64,000 nt of DNA from NCBI GenBank assembly GCA_934270565.1, contig CAKQPR010000001.1, positions 213,498 through 277,497 of the forward strand, written 5' to 3'. The stretch is from an uncultured Clostridia bacterium (GTDB lineage Bacteria > Bacillota > Clostridia > Christensenellales > Pumilibacteraceae). The notes below the pieces were generated by a model that had not been told where the DNA came from, did no database searches, and saw nothing but the letters and a program-made list of their open reading frames with translations. Position 1 is the stretch's first letter. Each line of letters starts with the position of its first letter. The position numbers and the translations under genes were made by a program. Of this stretch, positions 41,978 to 50,518 are shown in pieces.

Positions 41978-42106
41978 TCAGCACGCATTGCCGTTTTTAG
42001 GACAGACGAGTTTTTTATACAGACGGCGCGCGGCGTATTTCAGAACGGTACACGCCGCCGCTACGACCGCCGCGAAAGCGGTAGCCGCGAGATATGCGAC
42101 AATCAT
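41978..42106 (-). CDS. Small single-helix membrane peptide (42 aa)
   Basis: The ORF encodes MIVAYLAATAFAAVVAAACT.. followed by a basic tail (KYAARRLYKKLVCPKNGNAC). Residues 2-23 make one membrane helix, with the positive tail predicted inside. An ideal AAAGGAGGTG site lies 4 nt before the ATG and overlaps the end of the exporter permease gene, and a terminator follows, so this is a real last gene of the operon. It resembles small regulatory subunits of transporters in form only. I recognise no family. Confidence 0.75.
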   Translation of the reverse strand: MIVAYLAATAFAAVVAAACTVLKYAARRLYKKLVCPKNGNAC

Positions 42107-42119
42107 AAAGCACCTCCTT

Positions 42120-44408
42120 TTATTCGGCTCCTTTGAGCGCTTCGACCATATCGATTTTCTTGTTTTTGCGCGCCACGAGCAGGCTGACGAGAAGCGAAAC
42201 TCCGAACGTGATGAGCGGGCTGAACACCCACGTCATCCAACCGAGCACGGCGGTTACTTCGTACTCGGAAGCGAGCGCCGTGTAAAGGTACTTGAGCGCT
42301 CCGAAACCGAGCGGGAAACCGAGTACCACGCCGATGAGCGTTACCCACATATTCTGCCCGATCAGAAGTCCGCCGATACGCCGATCCTTGAAACCTACGA
42401 CTTTGAGCGTAGCCATTTCGCGGTAGCGTTCGGTGTAGCTCATAACGCCGAGGTTGTAAAGCACGACTATTCCGAGCACGACCGCCGCGATTATGAACAC
42501 CGCTACCATCATATTCATGATTTCGAGGAAGGTGTCGAACGACTTCATGATATCCGATTTGGAAACGACGTTGTTTATCGCGCTCGAAGCGGCGACGTTT
42601 TCCTTTTCGGTGGCGGTATAAACCGAATCTTTCTTGTACTCGATCCCGATTTTTTCGGCGTATTCGGGCGTAACGGCGATGTTTTCCGCTACCGAAGTCA
42701 GCACCGCGGCGACTTTAAGCGTGTAAGTCTTGTCGCTGCCGTAAGGCGAAACGGTAAACGTATCGCCCGCTTTCAGTCCGAACGCGTCCGAAATTCTGCG
42801 GCAGATATACGCGCCGTCGCTGCCGAGCGTTACGCTTTTGCCTCCCTCGTCGGTAAAGCGCACGAGGTCGCGGGTCACTCCGTAAACGTCGAGCGAGTAC
42901 GCTTTTTCGTTGAGCTCGACCGAAACCGATCCCGACCAGTCGCCGTCATACTCTGTAACGAGCGCGTCGCGCTCTTCGTCCGTGGCTTTTTCGGAAACGT
43001 AGATCCGCGACGAATAGTTCATCGCTTTTTCATAGTAGTTGTTCAGGTACGCCGTCATGGTGTCTCTCGCGCCGAACGCGCCGACTATGAGAACCATACA
43101 TCCGAGCGTGCCGATAAGGCTCATAATCGTGCGGCTCTTGTGGCGCATAACATCGCGCATATTCCATTTCGTTCCGAACGAAAATTTGTTCCAGAGTTTC
43201 GTTCTTTCGATGAGCAGCTTTTTGACTTTCTTGGGCGCATACGGACGAAGCGCGTCTGCCGCCGTGCCGCGAAGCATTTGCTTGACGGACAGAAAGCCTA
43301 TGAGCGTGAGCAGCGCGATTATGCCGACGATCACTACCCAGCAGAACCACGGAACGTACAGATTCCACGTCGGAAGGTCGAAATACGTTCCCATAGTGCC
43401 GTTCGGATTCCAGATGATGCGGCTTACGCCGAAGCCGAGCCCGATACCGAGCGCCGAGCCGATTATGCCGACGGCGGTCGCATACGACGTGTAATGGACG
43501 AGTATGCGTTTGTCGCGGAAGCCGAGCGCTTTGAGCGTACCGATCTGCGTTTTTTCTTTCGCCGCGAGGCGGTGCATGGTCGTAACCATCGTAAGTACCG
43601 CGATCGCGAGGAACAACACGGGCATAATTCCGCCCATCGTCTGCCCCTCTTCCACTTCGCCGTGAGCGAGCGAATAAGCGGACGATTCGTCTTTACTGAG
43701 CACAAGCACCGTTTTACCGAGCGCAGATTTTACCGCGTCCTTGAATTCGGTTTTGTCGAGGTCGGAGATGACGTTGATTTGCGGATAAACGACCGCACCC
43801 ATAGGCATTGCGGCTTTGTACGCGGCAGGCGAGATATAGCCGAAGCCGAACGTCTTGTAGTCGGGCATAAGCTGAGACGAGTCGCGCACACAAACGAGGT
43901 ATTCGCCCGCGCGGACGAGACCGCGCACGGTCAGATCGAGGTTTAGCGCGCCGTAAGTTACCGAAAACGAGTCGCCCGTTTTGATTTCGTTCGCGCTCGC
44001 GTACTTTTCGGAAAGCCATATACCCTTTTCGTCGGTTTCGTCGTACTCCGCGCCGTCCGCGACGAGGAAATGCGATACTTCGGAATTTTCGGTGACGGTG
44101 AGCGCGATCGAATCCTTTTCGCCCTCGCGCTTTACGTCGGCGTTTACCGACAGGTACCTGCCCGCTTTCGTTACGCCGCCGATACCCTTTACCGCTGCGA
44201 GGTCGGCTGCCGAAAACCCGCTTTCGGTCATTATCCGATAGTCCGCGAGCCCCGTTTCTTCGAAGAACGCGTCGGTGTTTTTCTCGATACTCACCCACTC
44301 CATATTGAAGCCGACGAATATCCCTATCCCGATCGCTATCATTATTATCATCGAGACGAACTGCGCTTTGTATTGCCACATCGTCCGGAAAAGCTTCTTT
44401 ATCAGCAT
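42120..44408 (-). CDS. FtsX/MacB-family ABC exporter permease (762 aa)
   Basis: Ten or so membrane helices in two FtsX-type blocks. Helix 1 lies at about 14-37 (FVSMIIMIAIGIGIFVGF), an outer domain spans 40-245, and a first FtsX block carries EKTQIGTLKALGFRDKRILV. A second membrane-linked outer domain (450-620) and a final FtsX block with REMATLKVVGFKDRRIGGLL follow. This long two-block form is common in Bacillota antimicrobial-peptide or lipid-handling exporters. The start at 44408 (MLIKKLFRTMW) lies 2 nt after the ATPase stop codon; the longer open frame upstream is only out-of-frame read-through of the ATPase gene. It pairs with the ATPase encoded just before it. Confidence 0.88.
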   Translation of the reverse strand: MLIKKLFRTMWQYKAQFVSMIIMIAIGIGIFVGFNMEWVSIEKNTDAFFEETGLADYRIMTESGFSAADLAAVKGIGGVTKAGRYLSVNADVKREGEKDSIALTVTENSEVSHFLVADGAEYDETDEKGIWLSEKYASANEIKTGDSFSVTYGALNLDLTVRGLVRAGEYLVCVRDSSQLMPDYKTFGFGYISPAAYKAAMPMGAVVYPQINVISDLDKTEFKDAVKSALGKTVLVLSKDESSAYSLAHGEVEEGQTMGGIMPVLFLAIAVLTMVTTMHRLAAKEKTQIGTLKALGFRDKRILVHYTSYATAVGIIGSALGIGLGFGVSRIIWNPNGTMGTYFDLPTWNLYVPWFCWVVIVGIIALLTLIGFLSVKQMLRGTAADALRPYAPKKVKKLLIERTKLWNKFSFGTKWNMRDVMRHKSRTIMSLIGTLGCMVLIVGAFGARDTMTAYLNNYYEKAMNYSSRIYVSEKATDEERDALVTEYDGDWSGSVSVELNEKAYSLDVYGVTRDLVRFTDEGGKSVTLGSDGAYICRRISDAFGLKAGDTFTVSPYGSDKTYTLKVAAVLTSVAENIAVTPEYAEKIGIEYKKDSVYTATEKENVAASSAINNVVSKSDIMKSFDTFLEIMNMMVAVFIIAAVVLGIVVLYNLGVMSYTERYREMATLKVVGFKDRRIGGLLIGQNMWVTLIGVVLGFPLGFGALKYLYTALASEYEVTAVLGWMTWVFSPLITFGVSLLVSLLVARKNKKIDMVEALKGAE

Positions 44409-44410
44409 AA

Positions 44411-45112
44411 TCACCACTCCACTTCGTCGGCGCTCATCGGGTTCGGCTGATTCTCGACCGAGCGGATCTTGCCGTTCTTTACGCGAATCACCACGTCCGC
44501 CATTTTCGCGATGTTCTGGTTGTGAGTGACGATCACGATCGTTTTGCCGTAACTGCGCGCCATCGACAGCAAAAGCTTGAGCACCGTTACGCCCGTTTCG
44601 GAATCGAGCGCGCCCGTCGGCTCGTCGCAAAGCACGATTTTGGGGTTCTTCGCAAGCGCGCGGGCTATCGACACGCGCTGCTGCTCGCCGCCCGAAAGCT
44701 CGGCGGGGAAATTGTTGACGTGATCGGCAAGCCCTACCTCTTCGATCATTTTTTCGGCGGGGAACGCGTCGGGCGCGATTTCGTTTACGAGCGCGACGTT
44801 CTCCTTTACCGTAAGCGTCGGAATCAGATTGTAAAACTGAAACACAAAGCCGACCGTGTGCGCACGATACTCCGCGAGCTCGTCCGACGACAATTTCGAA
44901 ATGTCCTTGCCGCATACCCTGATCGTGCCGCTCGTCGGGCTGTCCAACCCGCCCAGAAGATTCAGAAGCGTGCTCTTCCCCGCTCCGCTCGGTCCGAGTA
45001 TTACCACGAATTTGCCCTCGTCAAGCGTCAGATTTACGTCCGCGAGCGCGTTGAATTCGTGATCGCCAGCCTTGTACGTTTTCGTTACTCCGTTAAGTTC
45101 CGCTATCGCCAT
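44411..45112 (-). CDS. ABC exporter ATP-binding protein (LolD/MacB type)
   Basis: A 233-aa ATPase: Walker A GPSGAGKST (near 40), Q-loop FVFQFYNLIPTLTV, signature LSGGEQQR, Walker B IVLCDEPTGALD and H-loop VTHNQ. It shows the LolD/MacB/BceA style by length and by the 'FYNLIPTLTVKENV' stretch. AAAGGAG precedes the ATG. It is first in the ATPase-permease-peptide operon and is driven by a consensus promoter flanked by a repeated 17-bp site, so expression is probably controlled by a repressor not encoded next to it. Confidence 0.93.
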   Translation of the reverse strand: MAIAELNGVTKTYKAGDHEFNALADVNLTLDEGKFVVILGPSGAGKSTLLNLLGGLDSPTSGTIRVCGKDISKLSSDELAEYRAHTVGFVFQFYNLIPTLTVKENVALVNEIAPDAFPAEKMIEEVGLADHVNNFPAELSGGEQQRVSIARALAKNPKIVLCDEPTGALDSETGVTVLKLLLSMARSYGKTIVIVTHNQNIAKMADVVIRVKNGKIRSVENQPNPMSADEVEW

Positions 45113-45158
45113 ATTTCGTCTCCTTTCGTTTCCCGTTCGCCGCCGCCACGGTCGGCAA

Positions 45159-45237
45159 ATATGAAACTTTTTTCACTTTTCGCGTATATAATAGCACTAC
45201 GGAATAAGATTGTCAAGCATATATGAAACTTTTTTCA
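45159..45237 (-). promoter_or_regulatory. Promoter of the ABC exporter operon with two operator-like repeats
   Basis: TTGACA (45211-45216), 17 bp, TATTAT (45188-45193). The identical 17-mer ATATGAAACTTTTTTCA occurs at 45159-45175 (after the start point) and 45221-45237 (before the -35), 62 bp apart. Each is itself a near-palindrome (TGAAA..TTTCA). The arrangement suits a repressor that binds both sides of the promoter. Confidence 0.8.
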
Positions 45238-45239
45238 TA

Positions 45240-46410
45240 TTTTTATGCAAATAAGCAGGGATTTAATGGTAATACCGTTCACTTGGGACAGTGTTCGCTC
45301 CCGCGAGGCGCGGAACCCGCGCGGGCATTTTGGGGGTGTACCGTTCCGCCACGTTCGTATTCCCTTCCGGGAGATTGCCACGTCGCGCTTTGCGCTCCTC
45401 GCAATGACAGTAGCGAAGTGCCGTTCCGCTTGGTTTGCGGGCGGACGAGGAACGCCCCTACCTATTCTATCGAATGTAAGTACGAACGTAGCCTACTTGC
45501 CCGCGGCGGCTCGCCGTCGTGTGGACGAGGAACGCCCCGACCACGCTCTATCAATCGTTATATTTGCCACTATTTAATGTCATTTCGACCGAAGCGAGGG
45601 TGAAACCCGAACGTAGTGGAGAAATCCCCCGCGATTGTCACCCGATAACGATACTGCAACAACTATTTTCGACCTTATATGTCGGCGTAGCCGACGGTAG
45701 GGCGGTTCGCCCTCGGACCGCCGCATAACGTAACGCCGCGGAAGAAAATAAAAGTACCGTTCACTTACGTTCGTATTCGCTCCCGCGAGATCTCTCGACT
45801 ACGCTCGAGATGACGAGGCTAAATACCGTTTCGCGTGGATTTTATACGGATAATCATTATTAAACGCCGCACACGCCTATATAGTATGTCATTCCGAGGG
45901 AACGAAGTGACCGTGGGAATCGCACTGGCGCGACGCGACGGCACGAAGTGCCGTAAAAACAGTCCACAGGTGACTGTTTTTAGCCAAAGCGGCGAAGTAG
46001 CTATGCTACGAGCTGGGAGGGAAACGTTTGTAACGGCGACTGATAAACAGGTTTACCGTTCCAAGGCGTTCGTGTTCGCTCCCGCGAGATCCTTACGACT
46101 ACGCGCTACGCGCTCCGCTCAGGATGACGAAACAAAGTACCGTTCCGCTTGGTTTGCGGGCGGACGAGGAACGCCCCTACCTATTCTATCGAATGTAAGT
46201 ACGAACGTAGCCTACTTGCCCGCAGGGGTTCCCTGTCGGCGGGACGAGGGCGTCCCGACTATTTAAAGCCTTCCCCCTCGGGGGAAGGTGGCACGAGTGT
46301 GAGCGCCAGCGATCCGAGTGACGAATGAGGGGTCGGGCTAAGACAAACGAAACGTAAAAGACAACCCCTCATCAGTCGCTACGCGACAGGTCCCCAAGGG
46401 GAAGCCTTAT
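45240..46410. repeat. Intergenic repeat island (R4, R3, R2, R6, R1)
   Basis: An 1.17-kb non-coding stretch: R4-like parts (45275-45440), R3 (45438-45462 and about 45528-45540), full R2 (45580-45735), R4 (45775-45835), R6 (45928-46013), R4/R3 (46075-46182), the 31-bp-repeat relative (46200-46235) and R1 in reverse (46265-46410). The block 46139-46220 nearly repeats 45418-45500. Confidence 0.85.
45928..46013 (+). repeat. R6 hairpin element, copy 3 (86 bp)
   Basis: Stems GGCAC-GAA-GTGCC, AAAAACAGTC..GACTGTTTTT and GTAGC-TAT-GCTAC. The left flank (AATCGCACTG) matches that of copy 2. Confidence 0.85.
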
Positions 46411-46430
46411 AATGCAAAATTACGCACGAA

Positions 46431-46460
46431 AAAACGCACCGAAATCGATCGATGCGTTTT
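46431..46460 (-). terminator. Intrinsic terminator of rpsU
   Basis: AACGCA-C-CGA and TCG-A-TGCGTT pair around a 5-8 nt loop. On the minus strand T6 follows. Confidence 0.75.
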
Positions 46461-46479
46461 GTTTTCCGTTAATACGGGT

Positions 46480-46656
46480 TCAGTTTTTGCTGCGTTTACG
46501 CGCGGCTTCTGCCTTCTTCTTTCTGCGAACGGAAGGCTTCTCGTAGTGCTCTTTGCGACGAAGATCGCCCATGATGTTATCTTTCTGGCATTTTCTCTTG
46601 AAACGTTTAAGCGCGCTTTCGAGCGACTCGTTCTCTCCGACTTTGATTGCGGACAC
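46480..46656 (-). CDS. rpsU: 30S ribosomal protein S21
   Basis: A 58-aa basic protein (GTG start, read as Met): SAIKVGENESLESALKRFKR at the N-terminus, then a long Lys/Arg-rich helix (RRKEHYEKPSVRRKKKAEAA). Length and sequence are those of bS21, which helps mRNA engage the small subunit. AAAGGTGGTG lies 7 nt before the GTG. It has its own consensus promoter and terminator. Confidence 0.95.
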   Translation of the reverse strand: MSAIKVGENESLESALKRFKRKCQKDNIMGDLRRKEHYEKPSVRRKKKAEAARKRSKN

Positions 46657-46700
46657 GACTTTACACCACCTTTGTTCTACCGAACCTTTAATGCTTGTCT

Positions 46701-46729
46701 ATTATATTAAATACGGAAAATTTTGTCAA
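46701..46729 (-). promoter_or_regulatory. Sigma-A promoter of rpsU
   Basis: TTGACA (46724-46729), 17 bp, TATAAT (46701-46706) on the minus strand, between the oxidoreductase gene and rpsU. Confidence 0.9.
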
Positions 46730-46763
46730 CCGTTTTCGGGGCGTTTTCGCGCAAAATTTCGGT

Positions 46764-48017
46764 TTAATGCACGGAAACGAGCTTGCCGCCCTGCTTTCTC
46801 GACTCTTCCGCCGCGATACCGATAAGGTGGCTTTCGAGCGATTCGGCGAGCGAAGTACGGTTGGGCTTGCCGCTGAGAATATCGTAAAGGTTGGACACAA
46901 GCCCGAAATCGCCGCCGCCGTGACCGTAGCCGCCCTCGTTGAGCTTATTCACGCTGATAACCTCGGGTTTTTCGCCGAACTTTTTGACCTCGATCGTGTT
47001 GGGGCGCTCGTCGAAAATCATTTCGCCGTAATCGCCGTAGAACGCGATTCTTCTGCCGCCTTCCGCCGCGAAAACCATTTTGTGCGAAGCGATCACGCCG
47101 TTTTCGAAGTCCATCTGAACGTACTGACGATCCACGAGATTGTTGCCGCACTTGAAAGCGCATCTGCCGTAGTTGTTCGTTTGGATACCCTTATACAGCT
47201 TTTCTTCGGTAATCGGATAGTCGGGCACAACTTTGCTGTACGGCCATGCGGTTTCGGAACAACCGTTGTTTTTCCACATATCGATATAAATCCGCTTTGC
47301 GCTGTACGGGCAGGTATCGACGTATTTGCAATCGGTGCAACGGTCCGCCGAGCCCTCGGGCGCGTTTTCGGGTTTGAAGAACTCGAGCCCGCCGAGCGAC
47401 GAAACGGTCTTGCATTTAGCTCCCGCATACGCCTGAACGAGGTCGAGATCGTGGCAGCACTTTGCAAGGATCGTGGGGTGCGAATATTCGATATCGTTCC
47501 ACTGTCCGCGAACGTATGCCTGAGCCATATGCCAGTAATCCACACGCTCGCTCGAATCGATCGCGTAAAGTTTTCCGACCGCGCCTTCGCGGAGAAGTTC
47601 GGCGCATTTTACGAAGCCCGCCGCATAGCGGAGAACGTGGCAAACGACCACCTTGCCGCCCGTTTTCTTCTGAACGTCCAGAAGCGAAGCGATTTCCTCG
47701 CGGTTGTCGCTGATGGGCTTTTCCAGAAGCACGTCGTAGCCGAGCTCGAGCGCGGTTATGCACTGCCGGACGTGCTCGCGGTCGTAAGTGGCAATTATGA
47801 GCGCGTCGGCGCGTTTTTCTTTAAAGAACTCGTTTTCGTCCGCGAAAATCGCCTCGTCGGTAAGTCCGAGCATTTTCTTGGCGTTCACCTGCTGAACGGG
47901 ATCGAAATCGCAAACCGCGACTACTTTGAATTCTTCGGGGCGGTTCTTCATAAGGTCGCCGTAAGCCTGACCTCTTCCGCCGAAACCGATGATTGCAACG
48001 GTAAATACTTTCTTCAT
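46764..48017 (-). CDS. Gfo/Idh/MocA-family oxidoreductase
   Basis: A 417-aa NAD(P)-dependent sugar or inositol dehydrogenase-like enzyme. A Rossmann fold at the N-terminus (VAIIGFGGRGQAYGDLM) is followed by the conserved EKP motif (LLEKPISDN, near 97) and the C-terminal Gfo/Idh domain. An insert with CTDCKYVDTCPY near 230 carries three Cys that could bind metal, as in some subfamily members. ATG at 48017 is preferred because AAGGAG lies 8 nt upstream; a GTG two codons earlier is too close. The AraC-type regulator gene just upstream likely controls it. Substrate unknown. Confidence 0.9.
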   Translation of the reverse strand: MKKVFTVAIIGFGGRGQAYGDLMKNRPEEFKVVAVCDFDPVQQVNAKKMLGLTDEAIFADENEFFKEKRADALIIATYDREHVRQCITALELGYDVLLEKPISDNREEIASLLDVQKKTGGKVVVCHVLRYAAGFVKCAELLREGAVGKLYAIDSSERVDYWHMAQAYVRGQWNDIEYSHPTILAKCCHDLDLVQAYAGAKCKTVSSLGGLEFFKPENAPEGSADRCTDCKYVDTCPYSAKRIYIDMWKNNGCSETAWPYSKVVPDYPITEEKLYKGIQTNNYGRCAFKCGNNLVDRQYVQMDFENGVIASHKMVFAAEGGRRIAFYGDYGEMIFDERPNTIEVKKFGEKPEVISVNKLNEGGYGHGGGDFGLVSNLYDILSGKPNRTSLAESLESHLIGIAAEESRKQGGKLVSVH

Positions 48018-48048
48018 TTTCACTGCTCCTTTTGTTTTCGTTATGCTT

Positions 48049-48054
48049 ATTATA
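48049..48054 (-). promoter_or_regulatory. Possible -10 box before the oxidoreductase gene
   Basis: TATAAT on the minus strand, 32 nt before the start codon, without a clear -35. This fits an activator-dependent promoter such as one used by the neighbouring AraC-type protein (inference). Confidence 0.4.
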
Positions 48055-48107
48055 CGACGAAAAGAAGCCTTTACGCTACCTTTTTCTTGTCTGTTTTATT
48101 CCAAAAT

Positions 48108-48905
48108 TTAAGATTTTTTGTCCGACGGAACGGAGCCGTACTCCTTGCGGTACGCGCGGTAAAAAGTCTGGGGCGAGCCGAAACCGCTTTCGTATGCCGC
48201 TTCGGTAATACTCTTGCCGCTGCGGATCATCTTGTCGGCGCGACGCACGCGAAGCCGATTGAGGTATGTGCGGAATCCTTCGCGAAGGTATTTGTGGAAC
48301 ACGCTCGACAGATATTCGGGCGCGTAACCGAGCTCGCGCGAAACGGATTCGAGCGACAGATCGTCCGTATAATTTTCGTGCACTTTTTTTAGCGCGGCAA
48401 CGATCAGTTCTTCGTCGCCGCTTGCCTTTCGGGGTGCGAAATCATATCTTTCGGCGATAACGCTCATAACCGCTCCGAGCGCTCCGATAAACGCCGTGCG
48501 TCTGCATTTTTGCGGAACGTATACGAAATTTTCGTACAAAACGTCGAGAAGCCCGAAAGAATCGAACTCGAAAAAACGCGGGGGAACGCCGCCGAGCGAG
48601 GACAGAACGAAGTCGAAATACTCGCCGTCGCCCACAAAGCAGAACGTTACCGATCCCGCCGCGGGGTAGTAGCAATGCACGCCGAAAGCGCCGGTAAAAC
48701 ACCCCTCGCCTCCCCGAAGCGTTTTTTCGTTGCCGTCGACAATCACGCGCACTTCGCCGCGCTTTACGAAAAAAAGCTCGCGCGCCGCGTGAAAGTGAGG
48801 CACGGTACAATCGCTGTCGTCACATACCCTGCGGGAAAAGTAAAAGTATCCGCTACCCTCTGCCTCTTCCTCGTAAAATCCCGAATTTATATCCTTGTTC
48901 GTCAT
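48108..48905 (-). CDS. AraC-family transcriptional regulator
   Basis: A 265-aa protein with a cupin-like sensor domain (about 20-125: VPHFHAARELFFVKRGEVRV) and two helix-turn-helix motifs at the C-terminus (LSLESVSRELGYAPEYLSSVF and SITEAAYESGFGSPQTFYRAY). It senses a small molecule, probably a sugar, and activates nearby genes (family knowledge). It sits 90 nt upstream of the oxidoreductase gene on the same strand and may activate it. The ribosome site is weak. Confidence 0.92.
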   Translation of the reverse strand: MTNKDINSGFYEEEAEGSGYFYFSRRVCDDSDCTVPHFHAARELFFVKRGEVRVIVDGNEKTLRGGEGCFTGAFGVHCYYPAAGSVTFCFVGDGEYFDFVLSSLGGVPPRFFEFDSFGLLDVLYENFVYVPQKCRRTAFIGALGAVMSVIAERYDFAPRKASGDEELIVAALKKVHENYTDDLSLESVSRELGYAPEYLSSVFHKYLREGFRTYLNRLRVRRADKMIRSGKSITEAAYESGFGSPQTFYRAYRKEYGSVPSDKKS

Positions 48906-48923
48906 TTCCGTTTTTTGCGACGA

Positions 48924-49265
48924 TCAGTTGAACGAATCGGTAAGTCTTTCGCCGCCGAGAACGTGGACGTGCAGGTGGTGCACGGTCTGACCGGCGTCGT
49001 CGCCCTGATTGATCACGAGCCGATAACCGCCGCCAAGCCCGAGCGACGGAGCGATTTCGGACAGCTTTTTAAGGCACTTGCCGAGTAGTTCGCAATCGGC
49101 TTCGGTCGCTTCCGACAAGAGCGCGTAATGCTTTTTCGGGATCATAAGGTAATGCTTTTCGGCTTTGGGGTCGATGTCCGCGACGACGAACATATTTTCG
49201 TCCTCGTAAAACTTTTTCGACGGGATTTCGCCCGCGCCGATCTTACAGAAAATGCAGTCGTTCAT
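48924..49265 (-). CDS. HIT-family (Hint-type) nucleotide hydrolase
   Basis: A 113-aa histidine-triad protein. The triad is H97-L-H99-V-H101 (HHLHVHVLGG). Two N-terminal Cys (CIFCKI) are typical of the PKCI/Hint branch, which hydrolyses AMP-lysine and similar phosphoramidates. Its start codon overlaps the mtaB stop codon by 4 bp, as last gene of the prmA-rsmE-mtaB-hit operon, a common order in Clostridia. Confidence 0.94.
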   Translation of the reverse strand: MNDCIFCKIGAGEIPSKKFYEDENMFVVADIDPKAEKHYLMIPKKHYALLSEATEADCELLGKCLKKLSEIAPSLGLGGGYRLVINQGDDAGQTVHHLHVHVLGGERLTDSFN

Positions 49266-50518
49266 AATACTTCTCCTTTAAGCCCTTCGCCGAACGGCGA
49301 GGTTATTTTTACTTTAAGAATTCTGCCCGTCGGGGCGGCGGCGTAAACCTTTTCGTAAGCGCGCGTGTACCCGACAGAAAGTCCGTTTTCTTCGTCCTCG
49401 AACAGCACTTCGACCGTTTCGCCGACCTTTTCTTCGAGGTGAGCCGCACGGAGTTCGTCCGCGAGCTCGCGAAGTTTTGCGGCTCTACGGCGGATCGTTT
49501 CGCCGCCGACCTGTTTCATTTTCGCCGCGACCGTGCCTTTGCGCACGCTGTACGGAAAGACGTGCATATCGGCGAATTTCGCGCGGCGGCAGGTTTCGAG
49601 CGTCTCGTTAAACTCCTCTTCCGTCTCTTCGGGAAAGCCAGCGATGACGTCGGTCGTGATCCCTGCTTTCGGGAACACCGAGCGGATAAGCTCGCATACG
49701 CGCAAAAATTCGGCGCTCGTGTAGTGGCGGTTCATTCTCCGCAATACGCCGTCGCTGCCGCTCTGCATCGACAGGTGAAACGACTCGCAAAAGTCGCTTT
49801 CCTTCATCGCGTTAAGCAGATTTTCGTTCACGACTATGCAGTCGAACGAGCCGAAGCGCTTGCGGACGGGAATTTTTCCGAGCGCGCGGACGAGTTCCGC
49901 AAGTCCGTTTTCGCCGTCGCGATAGTCCGAAACGTCCACGCCCGTAATTACGATTTCGTTCGTCTTTTTCGCCATTTCTTCGGCTTCGCGGATAACGCTT
50001 TCTATCTTTCTCGAACGCGATCTGCCGCGAAGGTACGGAATTATACAGTACGAGCAGAAGTTGTTGCAGCCGTCCTGAATCTTGACGTAACCGCGGGTTT
50101 TCGTCACTTCGCCCGACGCGTCGTCCTCATATTCGGCGGGAAGCGGCTTTACGTCCGTTTCTTCCTCCGTTTCGCCTTTTTCGAGCGCTGTCAGGATCTC
50201 GTCCACAAGGCTCATTTTGCCGCCGACGCCCGAAATTTTAAATACGTTTGCTTTTTTTTCGTACGCGGCGGGGTCGTTCTGGCTGCTGCAACCGCAAACC
50301 GCAATCTTTGCGTTCGGATTTATTCTGAGCGCTCGGGCAACCGCCTGACGCGATTTTTTGTCTGCTTCGGCGGTGACGGAGCAGGTGTTGAGCACATAAC
50401 AATCGGCTTTTTCGAGCTTGTCCGTCGCCTCGTGTCCGCGCGCGATAAACTCCTTTACCATCGCCTGCCCTTCGTAAATATTGACTCGGCAACCGAGCGA
50501 AAACACGACGAATTTCAT
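49262..50518 (-). CDS. mtaB: tRNA t6A37 methylthiotransferase MtaB
   Basis: A 418-aa radical SAM enzyme that converts t6A37 to ms2t6A37 in tRNAs. It has the UPF0004 domain (GCRVNIYEGQAM, NTCSVTAEADKKSRQ, CGCSSQND), the radical SAM CxxxCxxC in GCNNFCSYCIIPY, and a C-terminal TRAM-like domain (EDEENGLSVGYTRAYEKVY). The start at 50518 overlaps the rsmE stop codon (ATGA); the in-frame extension upstream is not used. Confidence 0.93.
   Translation of the reverse strand: MKFVVFSLGCRVNIYEGQAMVKEFIARGHEATDKLEKADCYVLNTCSVTAEADKKSRQAVARALRINPNAKIAVCGCSSQNDPAAYEKKANVFKISGVGGKMSLVDEILTALEKGETEEETDVKPLPAEYEDDASGEVTKTRGYVKIQDGCNNFCSYCIIPYLRGRSRSRKIESVIREAEEMAKKTNEIVITGVDVSDYRDGENGLAELVRALGKIPVRKRFGSFDCIVVNENLLNAMKESDFCESFHLSMQSGSDGVLRRMNRHYTSAEFLRVCELIRSVFPKAGITTDVIAGFPEETEEEFNETLETCRRAKFADMHVFPYSVRKGTVAAKMKQVGGETIRRRAAKLRELADELRAAHLEEKVGETVEVLFEDEENGLSVGYTRAYEKVYAAAPTGRILKVKITSPFGEGLKGEVL

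Noticed and set aside
42120..44915. 931-aa permease starting at 44915
   Set aside because: The first 169 codons are an out-of-frame reading of the ABC ATPase gene. The true N-terminus MLIKKLF begins at 44408, 2 nt after the ATPase stop codon.
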